From assembly GCF_008831285.2 (NCBI RefSeq), contig NC_045150.1:1254001-1318000 (forward strand): a stretch of 64,000 nucleotides of DNA. Reading direction: 5' to 3'. Positions 56,416-64,000 of the stretch are shown here, in pieces (the stretch's first letter is position 1; each line of letters opens with the position of its first letter). The stretch comes from Nymphaea colorata. Taxonomy: Eukaryota; Streptophyta; Magnoliopsida; Nymphaeales; Nymphaeaceae. The notes under the pieces were generated by a model. It did no database searches, was not told where the DNA came from, and saw nothing but the letters and a program-made list of their open reading frames with translations. Position numbers and translations under genes: made by a program.

Positions 56416-57424
56416 GTGGTGATGATACAAATGGTCCATACTCTTCGTCTACAAATTCACAACGTGCTTCTCTCCAATCTTCTATAGTAAGCAATTTTGG
56501 ATCTTGCAATGGCATTGCAGTCTATGGAAGGTAATGAAGCCACTTGTTATTGATATACGTTTTCTCTTCGGATTCCATTTCTTATCTTTCTCTTGTTGTT
56601 GTCATCATCTCTAAAGAGGACACTGAGATAACAAAGTTTGTTTTAGTTGTCTGAAGATTAAAATTTTCTTTCACATTTTGGTCATTTTGCATGCATCTGC
56701 CTAGTTCAACATCATTTGCCAACAAAAGCTTGGGACGAAGGCTCAAGGAAACTATTTCTTTTCATTATGAGATTGCTGATTTAAGTGCTTCTGCATAGAT
56801 GCTAACTATATCTTGCAACCTATAACTCTAGATCTCTAGCTAATCATGATAAGTTGTATTTCCTATTGCTGTAAAACATAATAACTTGAAGCCTTTGAAA
56901 CAAGAATTGCCCTCAAAAGTTGAAGACGATGCACATTCTTCTTCATTTTAACCTTTTGATACAAAATTTAAGTTTTTAATTCCTTATGTTTGTTACCAAA
57001 TTGACTTGCATATTAGGTAAGGCATTGTTATGTTCTTTTAGCCTTTCCATGTTTTATTTGGTTGAGATTATGAAAAATATATAACAATTGGGAAATTTTG
57101 CAAATTATGGAGTAATTTTAAATAAATAAAGGTTATAATAAATTATAAGTCAGCATGAATAGTTCCCCAATTTTAAGTTCTTATCTAAACTAGATGTCAC
57201 AAAAGGTTAAAGATTTTATATTGTAGATGCATGAAAATTGAGAACAATTTTCCTAATAAGATATGTTTGTGAGTATTAATTTTATGTTTAATTGGAGAAT
57301 CTATAGATCTTTAAGTACTTGTGGGAGCCCTACAATTGGATGGTCTAAGCCACTAAGAATTGGCAATACTCCTGCATACAACTTCAACTTTAGGTGTAAT
57401 GAGAGAGCTGAAAAAAGAAAGGAA
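56416..57424 (+). pseudogene. TPX2 / WVD2-like protein gene fragment, two exons
   Basis: Exon A, 56416-56530, lies between TTTTCAG and GTAATG and reads GDDTNGPYSSSTNSQRAS followed by LQSSIVSNFGSCNGIAVYG. Exon B, 57316 to about 57424, after CTTTAAG, reads TCGSPTIGWSKPLRIGNTPA and then YNFNFRCNERAEKRKE. Phase 2 at the A/B junction matches, creating one Ser codon. The F.FRC.ERAEKRKE motif is the start of the TPX2 C-terminal domain of WAVE-DAMPENED2-like microtubule-binding proteins. The expected continuation (F..KLEEK.HA.E) is absent, and exon B lacks a good donor. Likely a truncated, transposed gene piece; a gene still used in part is a less likely alternative. Confidence 0.55.
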
Positions 57425-58949
57425 GGAAGTGACCACTTACTGACAAGCACACGTCATTGGCCTCTTGCTTTTGCTCTTTTTACCTTTTCATTGAAGAAAG
57501 AATCGAGCAGGCGATTTTGTTATTTGAGACTGGTGTTTCTCCCTTTTCAGGTCAGCATCTACAAGGTATTTTAGTTTCAGAGATTTTTTTTTTTCAAAAA
57601 AAGAGCTGTCCTTAACAAGCAAGTCACCTTCTAGAGTCTGCTCCTAACTTGCAGCTTCATGGGGCAATGAACCATAAGCCTCCAATGGTAGAAGATGACA
57701 GTGATGCACAGCTGATATCAAGGGGTATATACAAGACATATAAGAAGTGTGAGTATACACTATTTTTGAATCTTATAGTTTTATGAAGGGCAGTTTATTA
57801 TAATTGATATATACCATCATATTCCAAGTTGTATCTTATACCAGAAAAGCATGCAATGGAAAAGGTAACACCACCATTCCTTCCTCTTCCCTTCTTCATT
57901 TTTTTCTGCTTCTTCTCTACCTTTGTCTCTCCCTTTGGTTGGTGATTCCTGGTTTCACCTGTATTCCTTCTATTTCTGTTTTTTGGGGAACATGGTGTTC
58001 TTTTGATCAGCCTATGCTCCAAGCTTCCCATTCCTGCTTACAAGCATGAAAAACTATTCCAAGCCCCTGATCAAGTAAGTTTCTTTTTCTTAATTTCTTT
58101 GGCTAGAACTGTATGGGTTTGTTGTTAGCATTTGTGGTAATTGATGTTACAAAGAGAGAAATAACTATAAGATTTGCATATTACTTGTATTTATTTTGTA
58201 TACTAGGATATATATTTGCATGCTATTTGTTTTTCTCACTGAATTCATTCTTTATGTGTGTGTGTGCATGTGTGCTTGTGTGTGTATAATATATATACAA
58301 GTAAAGTTGTTGGATCTAATTTCCTTAATGTTGAGACGCAATGTTAATAATGTTTTGAAATATAATCGTTTTCCTTAGAATTGGTGTGCCTGGAGCATAA
58401 CAAAACAAACATAATAAGTGAAGATGAATAAAGAAAAGTATCTAACAGTTCTTTTCGTTCCAGTTGCCACTTGTTTCAAGGTTCTGTTGTTGTGTCACAA
58501 GAGGCAGAACCATCAGCTGGTTCTATGGACGTGCATGGCAAAAACTTTCTCGTTAAGGAGAGGTCCATAGCCAAAACCCTCAATGGCCACCAATATTTCA
58601 AACATTGGCCATAATATTTTTGATTTAGTTGATTTCATGCGTATTGGATAATTGTTTTCAAAAAATATTTGTAGTTGACTTTCGTTTTTTAAATGTAGGC
58701 AGTATGAAGTTTATGATTTTACTCATATCTACTGGACGACTAGGGTTCAGCCGTGTGAAACTCTGGCACATCCGGCCAGGCACGTGCACAGCTGGATTAA
58801 CCCCAATTGAGGTTACAATTTTTGGATGTGGTGTTTAATTTTAATGCTCAAGCTTTTGAAGAGGATAATATTCTTAGTAAGTTTAAACATGGAAGACTAC
58901 TTAAAGATTTGTGTGTTTCTGATTAGAAGAATTGAACCATTTCTGGAAT

Positions 58950-59270
58950 AAATATGAATAAGTAGGAGCAACAACAATGGCAGGTGTAAGGGGACTTTTA
59001 CTAAGATTTATAAAAAGCCGACTAACGTCATCAATTCTAAACCACCAAGTGTGGAAGTCCCAACACGCTATCCCGGGGGGTGGTTTAACAGAGGGACTTT
59101 TTCTGACATTTATTGAATGCCAGTCCACATTGACACTTCCCAACATTTACGCAAAGCTGTATAATGTCATCAATTCTACACCATCGAGCATAGAAGTCCT
59201 AACATGCGTATAGTCGAGTTTGAGACATTTTTCGACATTAAGTGAATGCGGGGCCATAAATGCTGTAGTG
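58950..59270 (+). mobile_element. Possible CACTA-type transposon right end
   Basis: The sequence contains repeated subterminal-like motifs: ACTTTTACTAAGATTTATAA, GACTTTTTCTGACATTTATT, GAATGCCAG and TTTTCGACATTAAGTGAATG. It ends in TGCTGTAGTG, where plant CACTA elements end in ...TAGTG. A 46-base repeat unit (GTCATCAATTCTA.ACCA..., with GAAGTCC.AACA) occurs twice at about 59028 and 59165. No CACTA left end was located, so this is tentative. Confidence 0.3.
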
Positions 59271-59272
59271 CA

Positions 59273-59356
59273 CTTCCTTAAGTTATAACAATCTTTTTAA
59301 TTGGAAGGCCAATGCTTCCTTAAGTTATAACAATCTTTTTAAGTGGAGGCCAATAA
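59273..59356. repeat. 42-bp near-exact tandem duplication
   Basis: CTTCCTTAAGTTATAACAAT... at 59273 repeats at 59315 with only a couple of changes near the end (AATTGGAAGGCC versus AAGTGGAGGCC). It lies exactly at the right border of the insert. Confidence 0.9.
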
Positions 59357-59471
59357 TAACCTATTGTAAAGATATGCTTAACCAAGATTTGATGCTTGGC
59401 ATGTTCTCCACAAGTTCCCTCATGAACTTCCTTGATGATTTCTTGAGTTTCAACCTTGTCAAAACACGTGG

Positions 59472-59545
59472 CATATTTGAAACTAAAGCCTCAATGATAT
59501 ATGACACCTACGTGTCATATTTGAAACTAAAGCCTCAATGATATA
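59472..59545. repeat. 30-bp direct repeat
   Basis: CATATTTGAAACTAAAGCCT... is present at 59472-59501 and again at 59516-59545 with no mismatch, separated by 14 bases. Confidence 0.9.
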
Positions 59546-61215
59546 GACACATACCTAGACAAGGTATCTGGTTGACATTCGTTAAATGACTTGTCTCCTT
59601 TTTTGAGACATGTCAAAAGAGAATTTATCATCTCCACATAATCTTTAATGTCTTGGTACCGAAGTTTCTCTTGTTCCTCTAATTGGTGAACAAAGTGGAT
59701 GGGTTCATTGGGTTGGTGCAACTATCCAATCTCGAATCAGCTGTAAGACTCATTTATCTTGAATATAACAATTGATTTGAGACTTGTCAAACTATTGGAT
59801 AACTGATTATATTCCCTTTTCACATGACATAATCTGACCTCTTTGAAGCCTTAAATAAGATCAATAAAAACCACCTGATAAGGGATACCATTTTTCATCT
59901 GCCATTCTTGATGGACTTGACTGATAACTAACATAGAATCCACAAAAGTATGTGCCCTCTTGACTTTAAATTCTCAAACTGTCTGAGGCAATGGATGAGA
60001 GCGTCATAGTTGGCCATGTTGTGAGTACATGAAAATCATAGTTCTAAAGAGGAATGGATAATCTCTCTTTTATAGGTGACTAGGAACACAACTTATCCCT
60101 GCACCTACTTCATTCTTTGCCCCATTAAAAAACATAGTCCACATTGGCTCTAGCTGAATATGTAGAATCTATTCATCAAGGAATTTGAGGTTCACTTTAG
60201 CCTTCTTCTTCCAATGGGAAGTCAGTCATTAGATCTGCCACTTGCCACTTCACCATCTGACCTGTAAGGAAAGGTTGTTCTAACAAGTATATTAGAGGGT
60301 TCAATCATTATAGCAACTTGACCTCTGAGCCCAAGAAAGAATGCCTTAGCATCTGACAGGCCCAGACCAATGCCAAGTAGGCTTTCTCCATGAGTGAGTA
60401 CATTTTATATTGCACAAAATTCTTATTGATATAATAGATAACACGCTCAATTTTGAAACCTTCTGCATATTGACTGATATATAAAGAAGTAATTGCCTTC
60501 CTATAAATGATGGCTATAACACAACTTGAACTAAATCTAGATTCCGATCAAAGCTGACACTCTTTCTAAAGAATTGATTGAAAGACTCACACCTCATAGT
60601 CAAGTTAGAAATAAACATCATAATAGCTTGGATCCACCCCCACAAACTTTGGACTTCCTTGAGACTAGTAGGAGGCGGCATGTCAATGATGACATTAGCT
60701 TTGGACAAGTCCATCTATATACACTTGCAACTCACCATAAAGCCCAACAACTTGGCCGACTCTACTCTGAATATGCATTTGTATGAATTAAGATGAAGCT
60801 TGTATAGAAGTAGTCTTTAAAAGACATTTGCCAACACTTTCACATGATCCACTTTGGTTTTAGGTTTGGCTAGGTTGTCATTCACATAAGCATCCATGAA
60901 TTTATCCATATGATCATGGAAGATAAATGTCATAACCTTCTGAAAGTTGCTCCTACCTTGTTGAGGTAGAAAAAAAGCTTGACTGTGTAATAGAATGTTC
61001 CCCAATATATGATGAAAATACCTTAGGTTGATCATTTCCTTGATTTGGTTGCAACCGGAGTACCAAGGCATAAATGAAAGCTTGCTCCACAATATTGTCA
61101 ACCAGCAAGTCAATATTAGCTAGTGAGAAATAATCTTTTGGAGTGGTCTTATTCAAGCCTTTGAAATCTATATAGGCGCCAACCTTTCCCATTCTTCTTC
61201 TAGACAATGAAATTG
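59472..61215 (-). pseudogene. Tat-like Ty3/gypsy RT, RNase H and second RNase H remnant
   Basis: The minus strand, high to low: VGAYIDFKGLNKTTPKDYFSL (about 61190), QKVMTFIFHDHMDKFMDAYV with the catalytic box YVND instead of YVDD (about 60900), DMPPPTSLKEVQSLWG (about 60680), VIYYINKNFVQYKMYSLMEK (RNase H, about 60430) and MWTMFFNGAKNEVGAGIS (about 60140). The last resembles the extra archaeal-type RNase H of Tat elements, followed by DSMLVISQVHQEWQMKNG. The order RT-RH-aRH-IN is completed by the integrase at 54.5-55.8 kb. Many stops. Confidence 0.8.
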
Positions 61216-64000
61216 TTCACTAGCTGTAAAAGCTTCACACACAATCTTGATGGATTTTTAAAATACTGACCCCATTTTAAGGAATAGAGGTGGACTGTCT
61301 TGTCTCTATGAGGATTGCCCATTCCTAATGCCATTACTATGGGAAACCAATCTAAGGTCCAAACTGACTTGCTTAATGTCTAAACAACAATGTTTTATGC
61401 TTTAATCATAATGAACAATGCAAAACACTAATGCATATGTGCATGAGCCTATGGAAATTAAATTGGAAATCATTTTTATCAACTTGGAATTGGATTTCCA
61501 AAGGAACTTGAAAAATTGGGATGCTTGTTTGAAAATGTGTCATAGAGGAAATATTATATACAAATTGTGCACAATATATGTGAGTCCACTACACATGTCA
61601 TCGAGTAAAACAAACTATATGCAATCCACTCCTAGCTAATGCATATAAAATAAAGAACAAAACTAAGCTTGTACAAATACAAAGCAAATATTATATACAA
61701 ATTGTGCACAATATATGTGAGTCCACTAGCATGAATCACCGACCGAGCAGCCTTCTAAATTACATAATGTATTCCTGATAGTGCATGTTGACTAGTATCC
61801 TGAACATGACAACATCTTGACCACGAGCCCATGTAACAACCACTAGTGATGATGAACCTAAGAAGATACATTCTAGACATTCTGAATGAGCTATATAAAA
61901 CACCAAAATGATGAAATGATGATCGGAGCTCGAGCTCTGAGACCATGAAACAAACAAGAAGCCTAACTTCGACGGATAGCATGGCAACTAAAACCAAAAA
62001 ATAGATAAAATGCTTAGAACGTAGTTGACTGCCTAAACAAGTTCTGGTTGTTAAGAAATTTGAACCATGAGTTTTAGACATGTCAAAGAAATCTACATAA
62101 GTGACAGATTCAAAAAAAGTCATTTGAATGAATGAGAAATTATGCAACAAAGGAAAAAAATAACACTATAGAACGTTGTCTATGACTTCCAAGAAGGAAT
62201 GACAGCCAAGTGTCCGACTAGTACCAAATCACACATAAAGTTTTTATGCATGACAAACTATGATCTCCAAGTGACATAATTGAAAAAGACATATAGAAAA
62301 CTATTCATCTTTTTAGAGAGAGAGACAACCAAACAAGTCCTGGTTTATGCCAAATCACATGGATGACATGTCGACATATCAAATCAATGTGTCGAAGTGA
62401 CAACTTTAATAGTTGAAGAACCAAAAAATGCAATGAACAAACACAAACTGTTTTTGGTTTAGTACAACAAACAATTTGACTTTCGAGGAAGATAAAGACA
62501 ACCTAACAACCTCAGATTCATGTGAAATTGCACAAAGGGTGTCTAGACATATTAGACTAACTTCTTTAAGAGGCAAATTTGGGAAATGATGGTCAGATTT
62601 GGACCTAGGCATCAACCATCAAGAAATTGTCATGCACTATGTAGAAAAATACTTGTGATCAGGTATGCAGCTTTGTACTTATAAAAGGAAGACCAACGAA
62701 ACTTGGTTTGGGCTAAAACTTGATGGGAACATAGATGGTATTAGGGAGACACAAATACACTCTGTGGTATCTTATTATCACACCCTTGTCAAGACTTATG
62801 ATGTCTGGAAGTTAGAGGTTTGACAAAACCAAGATAGTTACAAGCGCAAAAAGACAGAAAATTATGACAAACAGACAACTTCAAACAACATAATAAAGAC
62901 ATTATCAATTATCAGATTGTCACATAGTAAAAAATGGAAATGGAGACTCTTGACATATAGGACATGGGATATGACATTTTGCTCAAATTGAGAAAACCAC
63001 AAACTAGAATACAATAGAAAATAAGTTATGAGTGAGAGACAAAAGTGATGGCTAAATCATGTTCAAATCTAATAAAGATTGGAGGAATGACTCTAGGCAT
63101 GTGGAATTATCCTTTGATGAACTCGAAGGAAGACATTAAAATCTTGGCCACATAAAGTTGAGAAAATATGCTAATTCTCACCAACTGTTTTTTGGAGAAA
63201 CTTAGATTGAAGAAAATAGGTTCATGTAATTTGGCTAGTAGAGGGGTCAAACGATGTCAAAAACTCTCAAACTTGGTTTTGTTAGAAAATAACAAATAAA
63301 CATACAACTTTGCCTTTTATGAGGTCGAGAGATTTCATCTGATTCATGAGATATGAAATTATAAAGTTTGACAAAAGTTTGGGTCCCAACATTCTACATA
63401 CAGAAAATTTTTAAAAAATAGGTTTCTACATTTCACGTAATAGAGAGGGCAAATGGACTCTAAATCATTCCAAAATGGTGCCAAAAGAAAGTAGACATCC
63501 CAACGATTGTAATGTATATCTATTTATTGAAAAATTCCTCTAACATGTGGAAGACGGGCAAAATTTCTGCTACTAGACATGATGACTCTACCGAAGAGTA
63601 CTCAAAGCACAGTAGAAATCTACATAAATAGATGTATGTGCATATGTGATTTAAAGCATGCTCAACACAAAAAGATAACGAAAAAATACCAAACTAGTAG
63701 CATAGACATGGCAGGAATACATTTAGCAACAATGTTTTGGCCTTGTTGGCAAATTCTACCCATGAGACAAGCAGAATATCTTTAAAATCAGCTACAAACA
63801 TGCATGAAACATAGACAAACACAAAATTTGAAGAAAGATATTGAAACCTAGGGATGCCTAACACAAACTTGGGATTCAAAGGGATGGACCCTCCCTAGGA
63901 TTTTGTAGAGTCCACGTAAGCAATTTCCATGAGCCTTTGTAGAGAGCAAGTAGTGTCATGCATGGATTATTTATGGATGCATAGGAGAATGATAAAAAGT
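61216..64000. other. AT-rich unassigned sequence, possibly 5' part of the Tat-like element
   Basis: No gag, protease or other domain was recognised in either strand. A 42-bp direct repeat (AATATTATATACAAATTGTG... at 61549 and 61687) lies 96 bp apart. Position upstream (minus-strand sense) of the gypsy RT would suit a gag/leader region, but no motif supports it. Confidence 0.5.

Larger units (their letters stand above)
55801..59270 (+). other. Foreign insert between gypsy integrase and RNase H, carrying host-gene-like exons
   Basis: About 3.5 kb that interrupts the gypsy remnant. The composition is that of plant intron/exon DNA (T-rich introns, AG acceptors). It contains the TPX2-like exons at 56416-57424. 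Another acceptor-preceded block at about 58464-58612 reads GSVVVSQEAEPSAGSMDVHG, of unknown origin. A CACTA-like right end lies at 59265-59270. The left border is only approximate. Confidence 0.45.

Noticed and set aside
57798-58049. Open frames on both strands near 57.8-58.05 kb as coding exons
   Set aside because: T-rich low-complexity peptides with no family match; likely intron of the transposed fragment.

Overview
This is nuclear DNA from a land plant, almost certainly a flowering plant. It holds spliced genes with plant-specific domain layouts, kilobase-scale introns, many decayed Ty1/copia and Ty3/gypsy LTR retrotransposons, hAT-type DNA transposon debris and long CT/AT microsatellites. 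Base composition and intron sizes do not suggest a grass. The species cannot be fixed from the sequence. No CRISPR array, operon, rRNA or tRNA was seen.

Two host genes can be read with confidence, and they are divergently arranged. On the minus strand, 9110 down to 5053, lie the first four coding exons of a CBS-domain protein of the plant CBSCBSPB type. Its later exons must lie off the left edge, because a copia element (5' LTR at 4043-4306, body running out of the window) sits in the following intron. On the plus strand, 13050-37496, is a complete seven-exon gene for a DUF616 protein (probable hexosyltransferase, MUCI70/EMB2756 family). Every exon junction keeps frame, giving a predicted 752-residue type II membrane protein. 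Its intron 4 is about 13.6 kb long.

That intron carries a partial tandem copy of the exon 4 end (to about 23350), a non-autonomous hAT element with 18-bp TIRs and an 8-bp target duplication (25767-26103), and an old plus-strand copia element (about 27.2-36.1 kb). A complete minus-strand copia (27352-32328, duplication GGTGA) has jumped into the old copia.

Right of this gene, 37.5-64 kb is a transposon graveyard. It contains a plus-strand gypsy-like 5' end and gag remnant (41.2-42.2 kb), a decayed minus-strand copia (42.8-46.9 kb), a degenerate GAACCGGTC-type array (47.3-47.7 kb), a hAT BED-finger fragment (48.4-48.6 kb), a gypsy RNase H fragment (48.8-49.3 kb) and a complete copia with paired 285-bp LTRs (49429-54503). 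Beyond these is a Tat-like gypsy on the minus strand, split into an integrase part (54.5-55.7 kb) and an RT/RNase H part (59.5-61.2 kb).

The roughly 3.5 kb that splits the gypsy contains two plus-strand exon-like blocks with intact splice phase. They resemble the start of a TPX2/WVD2-like microtubule-binding domain. This is the most curious non-standard segment: a host-gene piece apparently carried into a retrotransposon, followed by a possible CACTA-type end at about 59270. Nothing here proves a new biological system. The best leads are this gene fragment, the exon-derived duplication in the DUF616 gene, the GC-AG intron of the CBS gene and the contrasting LTR mutation spectra.
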